Assembly: GCA_031400715.1 (NCBI GenBank)
Contig: JANNQK010000060.1
Span: forward strand, 1-9,734
DNA: 9,734 bases
Direction: 5' to 3'
Source: VFMC01 sp031400715
GTDB taxonomy: Bacteria; Actinomycetota; Acidimicrobiia; Acidimicrobiales; Ilumatobacteraceae
Below the pieces are notes generated by a model. It was not told where the DNA came from and made no database searches. It was given only the letters and a program-made list of their open reading frames with translations. The translations under genes were made by a program, and so were the position numbers. This document shows positions 1 through 5,746 of this stretch, one piece after another. Each line of letters starts with the position of its first letter. The first letter of the stretch is position 1.

Positions 1-103
1 GGTGTTTCGGGGTGTCTGCCGGCGTGCCCGGTGCGGGCGGGGGGGGCCGGTGGGGGCGGGGGTGGCGGGGGGGGGCCGGGCCGCGACGACTGCGTTGCCC
101 CAC
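1..103 (-). CDS. Possible N-terminus of the gene after infB (partial, uncertain)
   Basis: Leftward of infB a frame opens at a GTG (101-103) and stays open to the window edge, reading MGQRSRRGPAPPRHPRPHRP and then more Pro/Ala. In many actinobacteria infB is followed, directly or after one small gene, by rbfA, whose product is a 30S-binding factor with a short basic N-terminus, so an rbfA start is conceivable. The evidence is weak. No clear Shine-Dalgarno precedes the GTG. An overlapping ATG (103-105) opens a different frame that is also stop-free. The sequence is so G-rich on the plus strand that stop codons are rare by composition alone. No RbfA core motif is reached before the edge. It could equally be untranslated spacer. 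Confidence 0.25.
   Translation of the reverse strand, partial: MGQRSRRGPAPPRHPRPHRPPPPAPGTPADTPKH
37..80 (+). repeat. Very G-rich tract with quadruplex-forming pattern
   Basis: Within about 45 bases the plus strand carries repeated runs of three to ten G separated by short spacers, which fits the usual G-quadruplex pattern of four G runs with short loops. It lies downstream of infB on the template strand for leftward transcription, so the transcript would be C-rich rather than G-rich. No U-rich tract follows, so it is not a normal intrinsic terminator. Long G homopolymers are also common places for assembly or base-calling errors, especially near a contig end. Confidence 0.6.
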
Positions 104-153
104 ATACCCAACTGTTTCTGTGGGCAATCGCCGTCGGTGCAGTTCTCAGATGA

Positions 154-3100
154 TCAGACCCGAGCGATCTCTCGCTCTTCGAAGGTCTCGATGAGGTCGC
201 CGCCCTTGAGGTCTTGGAAGTCGGTGAGGCCGATGCCGCACTCGAACCCTTCGCGGACTTCGCGGACGTCGTCCTTGAAGCGGCGCAGCGAGCTGACCGC
301 ACCCTTCCAGATGATGACGCCTTCGCGAATGAAGCGCACCTTGGAGCCTCGGGTGATGACGCCCGAACGAACCTGGCAACCGGCGATCGAACCGATCTTG
401 GGCACCTTGAAGACCTCGCGCACCTCGGCCTCGCCGGTGACCACCTCTTCGAACTCGGGAGCGAGCAGACCGACCATGGCACGCTCGATGTCCTCGAGCA
501 GCTTGTAGATGATCTCGTACGTGCGGATCTCGACGTTCTCGGCGTCGGCCAGGTCGCGGGCCTTGCGGTCCGGTCGGACGTTGAACCCGATGATCGTCGC
601 GTTGGTCGCCGCTGCGAGCTGGATGTCGTTCTCGGTGACACCGCCGACGGCGCGGTGCACGAAGGCGAGCTTCACCGTGTCGCGTTCGAGGCGACGCAGG
701 CTCTCGGTGACGGCCTCGAGCGAACCCTGGACGTCGGCCTTGAGCACCAGGTTCAAGGTGGCGACTTCGCCGGCCTGGATCTGGCTGAAGATGTCCTCGA
801 GCTTCACGCCGCGCTGTACGCGGGCGTCGCCGCGCTGGGCGGTGAGACGCTGGCGCTGCTCGCGAGCCTCGCCGACGGTGCGTGCCGTCTTTTCGTCGGG
901 AGCCACACGGAACTCGTCGCCGGCGTTGGGGACCGAGCTGAGCCCGAGCACCTGCACGGGCGTGCTGGGACCGGCCTCCTTGACCTGCTTGCCGGTGGAG
1001 TCGATCATCGCTCGCACTCGACCCCACGAGGGGCCCGCCACGATCGGGTCGCCGACCTTGAGCGTGCCCTTGTCGATGAGGATGGTGGCCACGGGGCCGC
1101 GACCGGTGTCGAGGTTGGCCTCGAGGACCACACCCTTGGCCCGACCCGACGGGTTGGCGGTGAGCTCTTCGAGCTCTGCGACGACGAGCAACTGCTCGAG
1201 CAGGTCGTCGACGCCGAGGTTCTGCTGCGCCGACATCTCGACCATGATCGTGTCGCCGCCCCAGCTCTCGGCCACGAGCTCCTGCTCGGACAACTGCGAC
1301 AGCGTGCGCTGCACGTCGGCGTTCTCCTTGTCGATCTTGTTGATCGCCACGATGATCGGCACATCGGCCGCCTTCGCGTGGTTGATCGCCTCGATCGTCT
1401 GGGGCATCACACCGTCGTCTGCGGCCACCATCAGCACCACGATGTCGGTGACCTGGGCACCGCGAGCGCGCATCTTGGTGAACGCTGCGTGGCCCGGGGT
1501 GTCGAGGAACGTGATGCGGCCCGTCGGGATCTCGACCTGATAGGCGCCGATGTGCTGGGTGATGCCACCGGCCTCGCCGGCCACCACGTTGGCATTGCGG
1601 ATCTTGTCGAGCAACGTGGTCTTGCCATGGTCGACGTGACCCATGATCGTGATCACGGGAGGACGGACTTCCTGCATCGATTCGTCGTCGTCGTCGGAGT
1701 CGTCGAACATCGCCTGCAACTCGAGCTCTTCTTGCTGACCGGCCTCGACCAACAACAGGTCGGCACCGATCTCGAGCGCGAACAGCTCCATCTGCTCGTC
1801 GGTGAGCGTCATGGTCGTCGTGACCATCTCGCCGTTGGACATCAGGAAGCGGATGACATCGGCTGCGGAACGGTTCAGCTTCGGAGCGAACTCCTGGGCC
1901 GACACGCCACGCTCGACGACGATGGTGCCCTCGGGGACGGGTGCACTGCTGGCGATGTACGTGCCGCCCATCTGTGGCTGCAATGCATCGAAGTCACGAC
2001 GGCGACGAGCGCGGCTCTTCTTGCGCGGGGCGCGTCGGCCTCCACCGGGTCGCGGACCACCGCCGCCGCCACCAGGACGAGGACCACCGGGGCCGCCGCC
2101 AGGACCGCCAGGACCGCCAGGGCCACCGGGACGAGCACCGAATCCGCCAGGGCCGCCGGGGCCGCCAGGACGGGGGCCGCCTGGCCCGCCGGGGCGAGCA
2201 CCGAATCCGCCTGGACGAGCACCACCGGGGCCACCGGGGCCGCCGGGGCCGCCAGTACGGGGGCCGCTCGGAGCACCTGGTCGCTGACCGAATCCACCGG
2301 CGCGCTGCGGCGCCGCAGGGCGGGCGCTGCCAGGGGGCGGCGGGATGGGGCGACCCGAGGCCGACACCGGGCGACTGACACCCGGCGGCGGTGGGATGGG
2401 GCGACCTGTGGCCGACGTGGGGCGCGGCGCTCCGGGAGGCGTCGCGCCGCTGGCTGCCGGACGGGCTGGGGCGGCCGCTGGGCGCTGAGCACCGGGTTGC
2501 GGAGGCATGCCGGCCGGACGCTGCGGCGCCTGGGGAGCTGCCGACGCCGGTTGTTGCGCGGCGGGTCGTTGCGGTGCCTGCGGAGCTTGTGGCCCTTGTG
2601 GCCCTTGTGGCCCTTGTGAGGTCAGCGGGCGGGCAGCGACCGAACTGGGACGCGGCTCGCTCGTCACCGGGCGCGAACTCACGACACGACGGGGCTCCTC
2701 TGCTGTCGGCGCGGCAGGCGCGACCGGCGCGGCTGCCCCGACGGCGGGGGCCGACGGAGGTGCCGGTGCGGTTGCGACGAACGCAACCGCGGGAGCTGCA
2801 GGCTCGGCGGGCTGCTCGGATGCGGGTCGGGTGGGGGCGACCTGCTCGGGGGCCGTGGCAGCGACCGCTGGAGCAGTTGCGGCGACCTCGGCTGCCGGTG
2901 CGGAGACCACGGGGCTCGCTGCTGCGGGCTCGAGCGTCGTCGCCGGTTCGGGCGACGCCGCACCGCCGGAGTCGGCCCGCTTGACGCCGGCCGCCTTCTT
3001 GGCCGGAGGAGCATCGTCTGATGCCCCCGACGCAGGTGCGGACTTCTTCGCCGCGACCTTCTTGCCCGGCTTGGTCTCCTCGGGCTGGTCGGGTCGCGTG

Positions 3101-3267
3101 AGTCCATCACGCTCGGCGCGACGACGCAACCGGTCGGCCTGGGCTTCGATGATCGACGAGGACTGGCTCTTGGCCTCGACTCCCATCGTCTTGCACAGAT
3201 CCAGTACTTCCGTGTTGGTCATCCCGAGCTCTTTTGCGAGCTCGTGTACGCGCATGTTCTTCGCCAA
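154..3267 (-). CDS. infB: Translation initiation factor IF-2
   Basis: IF-2 is the GTPase that delivers initiator fMet-tRNA to the 30S subunit and promotes 50S joining. The 1037-residue product begins with an IF2N helical domain (about 1-50, RVHELAKELGMTNTEVLDLC). A very long Ala/Pro/Gln linker follows, then a Gly/Pro/Arg segment (324-410) and a basic patch (411-421). A second IF2N-like region lies at about 455-510. The GTPase core has G1 GHVDHGKT (543-550), G3 DTPGH (589-593) and G4 NKID (643-646); the G1-to-G3 and G1-to-G4 spacing matches E. coli IF-2. The beta-barrel and initiator-tRNA-binding C-terminal domains follow intact. The start is TTG (3265-3267), chosen because GAAAGG lies 10 bases upstream; the next ATG, four codons on, is too far from it. 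It is the last complete gene of the rimP-nusA-ylxR-infB operon. The length exceeds E. coli IF-2 (890), all of it in the linker. Confidence 0.98.
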   Translation of the reverse strand: MAKNMRVHELAKELGMTNTEVLDLCKTMGVEAKSQSSSIIEAQADRLRRRAERDGLTRPDQPEETKPGKKVAAKKSAPASGASDDAPPAKKAAGVKRADSGGAASPEPATTLEPAAASPVVSAPAAEVAATAPAVAATAPEQVAPTRPASEQPAEPAAPAVAFVATAPAPPSAPAVGAAAPVAPAAPTAEEPRRVVSSRPVTSEPRPSSVAARPLTSQGPQGPQGPQAPQAPQRPAAQQPASAAPQAPQRPAGMPPQPGAQRPAAAPARPAASGATPPGAPRPTSATGRPIPPPPGVSRPVSASGRPIPPPPGSARPAAPQRAGGFGQRPGAPSGPRTGGPGGPGGPGGARPGGFGARPGGPGGPRPGGPGGPGGFGARPGGPGGPGGPGGGPGGPRPGGGGGGPRPGGGRRAPRKKSRARRRRDFDALQPQMGGTYIASSAPVPEGTIVVERGVSAQEFAPKLNRSAADVIRFLMSNGEMVTTTMTLTDEQMELFALEIGADLLLVEAGQQEELELQAMFDDSDDDDESMQEVRPPVITIMGHVDHGKTTLLDKIRNANVVAGEAGGITQHIGAYQVEIPTGRITFLDTPGHAAFTKMRARGAQVTDIVVLMVAADDGVMPQTIEAINHAKAADVPIIVAINKIDKENADVQRTLSQLSEQELVAESWGGDTIMVEMSAQQNLGVDDLLEQLLVVAELEELTANPSGRAKGVVLEANLDTGRGPVATILIDKGTLKVGDPIVAGPSWGRVRAMIDSTGKQVKEAGPSTPVQVLGLSSVPNAGDEFRVAPDEKTARTVGEAREQRQRLTAQRGDARVQRGVKLEDIFSQIQAGEVATLNLVLKADVQGSLEAVTESLRRLERDTVKLAFVHRAVGGVTENDIQLAAATNATIIGFNVRPDRKARDLADAENVEIRTYEIIYKLLEDIERAMVGLLAPEFEEVVTGEAEVREVFKVPKIGSIAGCQVRSGVITRGSKVRFIREGVIIWKGAVSSLRRFKDDVREVREGFECGIGLTDFQDLKGGDLIETFEEREIARV
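2038..2298 (-). repeat. Gly/Pro/Arg low-complexity repeat inside infB
   Basis: IF-2 residues 324-410 are almost entirely Gly, Pro and Arg, built from variants of GGPGGPGGFGARPGGPGG. At DNA level there are imperfect repeats of GGN-CCN codons, including a 17-base direct repeat (cgagcaccgaatccgcc) at 2132-2148 and 2195-2211. The segment is probably disordered and may bind RNA in RGG-box fashion; that role is inference. Such repeats can change copy number between strains. Confidence 0.85.
2586..2618 (-). repeat. 9-bp tandem repeat in the infB linker
   Basis: Three identical 9-base units (plus-strand cttgtggcc at 2586, 2595 and 2604) and a degenerate fourth encode a GPQ tripeptide repeat followed by APQ units in the IF-2 linker. 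This suggests slippage or recombination expansion in a disordered region. Confidence 0.8.
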
Positions 3268-3277
3268 ACTGATTCAG

Positions 3278-3283
3278 CCTTTC
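3278..3283 (-). promoter_or_regulatory. Ribosome binding site deciding the TTG start of infB
   Basis: GAAAGG on the minus strand lies 10 bases before the TTG (3265-3267). It is 22 bases from the in-frame ATG at IF-2 residue 5, which is too far for normal initiation. The TTG start also keeps the MAKNMRVHELAKEL beginning that fits IF2N domains. Confidence 0.6.
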
Positions 3284-3298
3284 ATCGGCGTCGGGCTA

Positions 3299-3314
3299 CC
3301 GGAAGCGCTTCCGG
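3299..3314. repeat. Perfect 16-bp palindrome between ylxR and infB
   Basis: CCGGAAGCGCTTCCGG is identical to its reverse complement. It begins 7 bases after the ylxR stop and ends 31 bases before the infB start. As RNA it would form a 6-bp stem with a GCGC loop; no U tract follows, so it is not a standard terminator. As DNA, the core GAAGCGCTTC resembles LacI-family operators with a central CG. Either reading is inference. Confidence 0.7.
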
Positions 3315-3321
3315 CGGCCGT

Positions 3322-3576
3322 TCATTCTTTCATGTGTGATGGGGTGGATTCGAACGCGATCTGCAGCCTCGACAGCGCGCCGGGCCCGAGGGTCCGTCGC
3401 CATGCTCGATCGAAGCCACGACGCTTCACCGCGGTGGTGAAACATCCTGGGGTGCACAGCCATGCGCCGCGACCCGGTGCCGTTCGGCTGATGAGCGCTT
3501 CGCCGTCGGGGCCGACGGCGCAACGGATCATCTCCGACTGCGGCAACGAGCGACGACAACCGATGCAGGTTCGCAT
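3322..3576 (-). CDS. ylxR: YlxR family RNA-binding protein
   Basis: This 84-residue protein belongs to the small YlxR (DUF448) family encoded between nusA and infB in many bacteria. Family members are basic and are thought to bind nucleic acid; Bacillus YlxR has been linked to RNase P and to gene regulation. The family signature is visible: RTCIGCRR at residues 2-9, then PGRGAWLC (34-41) and a further Cys at 45, followed by a Lys/Arg-rich helix. The ATG (3574-3576) sits 16 bases after the nusA stop, with no good Shine-Dalgarno, so translational coupling to nusA is likely. The frame stays open upstream into nusA to about 3765, but that extension is low-complexity Lys/Pro sequence produced by the nusA repeat region and is unlike YlxR. 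In some species a ylxQ gene follows; here infB follows directly. Confidence 0.92.
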   Translation of the reverse strand: MRTCIGCRRSLPQSEMIRCAVGPDGEALISRTAPGRGAWLCTPGCFTTAVKRRGFDRAWRRTLGPGALSRLQIAFESTPSHMKE

Positions 3577-3592
3577 CGGCTGGCGTACTCGG

Positions 3593-4867
3593 TCAGGAAG
3601 CCGGTTCGTCGCCACCCTCCTGTTCTGACGGTGCCGCAGGTACTTCTCCGGCGGCTTCTTGTACGGCTTCTCCCGCCACTGCTTCTTCGGCGACTGCTTC
3701 TTCGGCGACGGCTTCTCCGGCGACAGCTTCTCCGGCGACGGCTTCGTCGGCGACAGCCACCGCATCCGGAACGCCTTCGTTCCACTCGGCGGCGCTCACG
3801 ATCGAGCCGTCCGCGGCGCGGAACTCCATCACGCCCTCGGCGCTCTCGACCCACTCGCCCTCGGCGTAGTCCTCTTGGTCGTCAGGGCCCTGCAGGTGCT
3901 GGGTCTCGCCACGGATGTCGATGCGAACACCGGTGAGGCGAGCGGCGAGACGGGCGTTCTGGCCCTCCTTGCCGATCGCCAGGCTGAGCTGGTGATCGGG
4001 CACGATCACGTCGGCCTGCGTGCCGTCGTCGCTGATGATCACCTCTTTCACCTTGGCCGGTGAGAGCGCCTTGGCGACGAAATCGGGAAGATCCTCGCTG
4101 TACGGGACGATGTCGATCTTCTCGCCGCGCAACTCGTTGACGACCATGCGCACCCGGCCACCCCGAGCACCGACGCACGCGCCGACGGGGTCGACGTTGT
4201 GGTCGTTGCTCCAGACCGCGATCTTCGTGCGGTGACCTGGCTCGCGGGCGCATGCCCGGATCTCGACAATGCCGTCGGCGATCTCGGGCACCTCGAGCTC
4301 GAAGAGCCGCTTGATGAGCCCCGGGTGGGTGCGGCTGACCACGATCTGCGGACCTTTGGCGGTCTTGCGGACCTCGACGATGTAGGCCTTGACCCGAGCT
4401 CCGGGTTCGGGCCGCTCGAACGGCACCTGTTCGGCCTGAGGCAACAGGCTCTCGACACGACCGAGGTCGAGCAGCGTGTAGCGAGCATCGGTCTGCTGGA
4501 TGATGCCGGTGACGATGTCGCCCTCGCGGTTCGCGTACTCCTCGAACTTGCGGTCGCGCTCGGCTTCGCGGATCTTCTGGCCCATCACCTGCCGGAAGGT
4601 CTGGGCAGCGATGCGGCCCATCTCTTCCTTGCGAGGCGTGTCGTCGCGCTCGTTCACCCACAGGCCGTCTTCGTCGATGTCGTAGGCGACGAACTTGAAC
4701 TCGAACGTGTCGGGGTTGACCTCGACCACGACCTCTTCGGCCGCACCTGGGCGACGCTTGTACGCCAGCGCCAGCGCGTCGGCCAGCACCTGTAGCAGCG
4801 CGTCGACCGAGATGTTCTTCTCGTTCGCCAGCATGCGAACGGCTTCGGACATGTCGAGACTGCTCAT
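3593..4867 (-). CDS. nusA: Transcription termination/antitermination factor NusA
   Basis: NusA binds RNA polymerase and nascent RNA and controls pausing, termination and antitermination. The 424-residue product shows the N-terminal polymerase-binding domain (about 1-110), the S1 domain (about 113-180), KH1 (GACVGARGGRVRMVVNELRG, 229-248) and KH2 (IGKEGQNARLAARLTGVRID, 298-317). After about residue 325 there is an acidic tail rather than the AR repeats of E. coli NusA; actinobacterial NusA generally ends near here. This tail is longer than usual and includes a pentapeptide repeat (about 374-402). The ATG (4865-4867) overlaps the rimP stop as ATGA. AGGAGG at 4872-4877, inside the end of rimP, gives 4-base spacing, so nusA is coupled to rimP. 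Expression probably depends on the rimP leader. Confidence 0.98.
   Translation of the reverse strand: MSSLDMSEAVRMLANEKNISVDALLQVLADALALAYKRRPGAAEEVVVEVNPDTFEFKFVAYDIDEDGLWVNERDDTPRKEEMGRIAAQTFRQVMGQKIREAERDRKFEEYANREGDIVTGIIQQTDARYTLLDLGRVESLLPQAEQVPFERPEPGARVKAYIVEVRKTAKGPQIVVSRTHPGLIKRLFELEVPEIADGIVEIRACAREPGHRTKIAVWSNDHNVDPVGACVGARGGRVRMVVNELRGEKIDIVPYSEDLPDFVAKALSPAKVKEVIISDDGTQADVIVPDHQLSLAIGKEGQNARLAARLTGVRIDIRGETQHLQGPDDQEDYAEGEWVESAEGVMEFRAADGSIVSAAEWNEGVPDAVAVADEAVAGEAVAGEAVAEEAVAEEAVAGEAVQEAAGEVPAAPSEQEGGDEPAS
3666..3755 (-). repeat. 15-bp tandem repeat (six units) in the nusA 3' end
   Basis: Six 15-base units begin at 3666, 3681, 3696, 3711, 3726 and 3741 (plus-strand consensus gcttctccggcgacg). 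They encode a pentapeptide of the form EAVAG or EAVAE near the NusA C-terminus. The four central units (3681-3740) differ from each other at only one or two bases, while the first and last are more divergent, a pattern typical of expansion by slippage. Copy number is likely to vary between strains. Confidence 0.9.
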
Positions 4868-5529
4868 GACGCCTCCTGCGTTTCTCTGGAAGTAGGGGTC
4901 GACCGGGTCGGCTGCGGCTCGGCATCGAGCTCGTCGGACGGGCCGACGGGCTTGACCGCCGCGGACGAGGCCGCACCCGGCTTCGACGTGGAGCCCGGCT
5001 TGGTGCCGGCCTTCTTGGCAGCACCGGTCTTTGCCGGTGCCTTGCCAGGCTTGGGAGCCGGGCCCCAGATGAACACGGTCTTTGCCCGGTCGATCTGGGA
5101 GTAGGGGATGGTTCGCTCGGTGAGCTCTGCGTCGTCGAGACGCACCACACAGTCGATGTCGGTGGCGCCGACGAGCACACCTTGCACCCGGCGGTCGCCG
5201 GCGGCGACGTCGCGGAGGCGGATGTTGACCAGCTTGCCGATCTCTCGCTGGAAGTGCGCCGGGAGCCGGAGCGTGCGCTCGAGACCAGGGCTGGTGACCT
5301 CGAGGGTGTAATGGCCGGGCATCGGATCGTCGTGGTCGAAGTCACGCCCGACCATGCGCGTGAGCAGGGCGATCTCTTCGAGGGTGACACCGCCCGGCGA
5401 TCCGGGAGGGGTGTCGATGGTGATCCGCAGCACGCCGCCCCGGTACTCGATGTCGTACAGGTCGAGCTTCATGTCGGCTACCAAGGGGGCGACCATCTTC
5501 GTGACTCGTGTTACCACTGCGTCGCTCAT
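4864..5529 (-). CDS. rimP: Ribosome maturation factor RimP
   Basis: RimP helps assemble the 30S subunit. The 221-residue protein has the N-terminal domain (about 1-85) with DLYDIEYRGG (23-32) and the family signature YTLEVTSPGLERTL (74-87). A C-terminal SH3-like domain (about 88-155) ends in IDRAKTVFIWG. Residues 156-221 are an extra tail, first Lys/Ala/Pro-rich and then acidic, not found in typical 150-180-residue RimP proteins. The ATG (5527-5529) is preceded by AGGAGG (5536-5541) with 6-base spacing. The frame continues upstream to 5667, but that part covers the leader hairpins and does not look like RimP. It is the first gene of the operon and overlaps nusA by 4 bases. Confidence 0.97.
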   Translation of the reverse strand: MSDAVVTRVTKMVAPLVADMKLDLYDIEYRGGVLRITIDTPPGSPGGVTLEEIALLTRMVGRDFDHDDPMPGHYTLEVTSPGLERTLRLPAHFQREIGKLVNIRLRDVAAGDRRVQGVLVGATDIDCVVRLDDAELTERTIPYSQIDRAKTVFIWGPAPKPGKAPAKTGAAKKAGTKPGSTSKPGAASSAAVKPVGPSDELDAEPQPTRSTPTSRETQEAS

Positions 5530-5535
5530 GTTCAC

Positions 5536-5541
5536 CCTCCT
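5536..5541 (-). promoter_or_regulatory. Strong Shine-Dalgarno fixing the rimP start
   Basis: AGGAGG on the minus strand lies 6 bases before the ATG at 5527-5529. It excludes the longer upstream reading of the frame. Confidence 0.85.
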
Positions 5542-5600
5542 CTCGTCGCGGGGAGCCTGGTCCCTGCGGTCGTGCTTCGGTTCGTCTCGCTGTTCGCCCC

Positions 5601-5622
5601 TGCGGGCGCTTGAGCCCCCGCA
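5601..5622 (-). promoter_or_regulatory. Second hairpin in the rimP leader
   Basis: TGCGGG (5601-5606) pairs with CCCGCA (5617-5622). After one C:C mismatch a further GC/GC pair closes a TTGA loop. No U tract follows in the leftward direction. It sits between the terminator-like hairpin and the rimP ribosome binding site, so it could be part of a folded leader; any role is inferred. Confidence 0.45.
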
Positions 5623-5643
5623 AAGAAGAGCCGTTTCAAAGAA

Positions 5644-5673
5644 GAAGGCGTGGACCTGAGGGCCCACGCCTTC
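5644..5673 (-). terminator. Terminator-like hairpin (candidate attenuator) in the rimP-nusA leader
   Basis: GAAGGCGTGG (5644-5653) and CCACGCCTTC (5664-5673) form a perfect 10-bp stem, with two further G:C pairs possible inside. Read leftward, the stem is followed at once by TTCTTTG, giving a run of mostly U (UUCUUCUUU, counting the last bases of the stem). Read rightward there is no U tract, so it acts on transcripts entering rimP. The upstream gene proS points away, so this is not a gene-end terminator and looks like a leader attenuator. NusA-dependent attenuation of the operon encoding NusA is established in B. subtilis; that the same happens here is inference. Confidence 0.5.
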
Positions 5674-5699
5674 GGTTCCAGGAACTCAAGGACGCAGCG

Positions 5700-5705
5700 A
5701 GTATA
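5700..5705 (-). promoter_or_regulatory. Possible -10 element of the rimP operon promoter
   Basis: TATACT on the minus strand (one mismatch from TATAAT) lies about 27 bases upstream of the leader hairpin. Transcription would start near 5693, giving a leader of roughly 160 bases. No convincing -35 hexamer is seen at 16-18 bases, which is common in actinobacteria. The same site read on the plus strand (TATAGC) might serve proS instead. Confidence 0.35.
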
Positions 5706-5746
5706 GCTGGGGACTCCCGCGAACGGGGCCGGTAACCTCCCAGACC

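Noticed and set aside
214..2619. 801-codon open frame on the plus strand opposite infB
   Set aside because: It lies entirely antisense to an unmistakable IF-2 gene, has biased shadow composition (runs of Asp/His/Leu/Gly, then Arg/Thr/Ala) and shows no family motif. Long antisense frames are expected in high-GC coding DNA.
3334..3362. GCGTTCGAATCCACC on the minus strand, resembling a tRNA T-arm
   Set aside because: The flanks do not form the 5-bp T stem, no acceptor or anticodon arm can be built upstream, and the bases encode the conserved end of YlxR.
3577..3765. Upstream extension of ylxR with KPSPEK-type repeats
   Set aside because: It is the nusA pentapeptide repeat read in another frame. 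YlxR proteins begin at the RTCIGC motif.
3882..5390. 502-codon minus-strand frame across nusA and rimP
   Set aside because: It overlaps both genes in another frame and is Arg/Ser/Pro-rich without motifs, typical of a GC-driven shadow.
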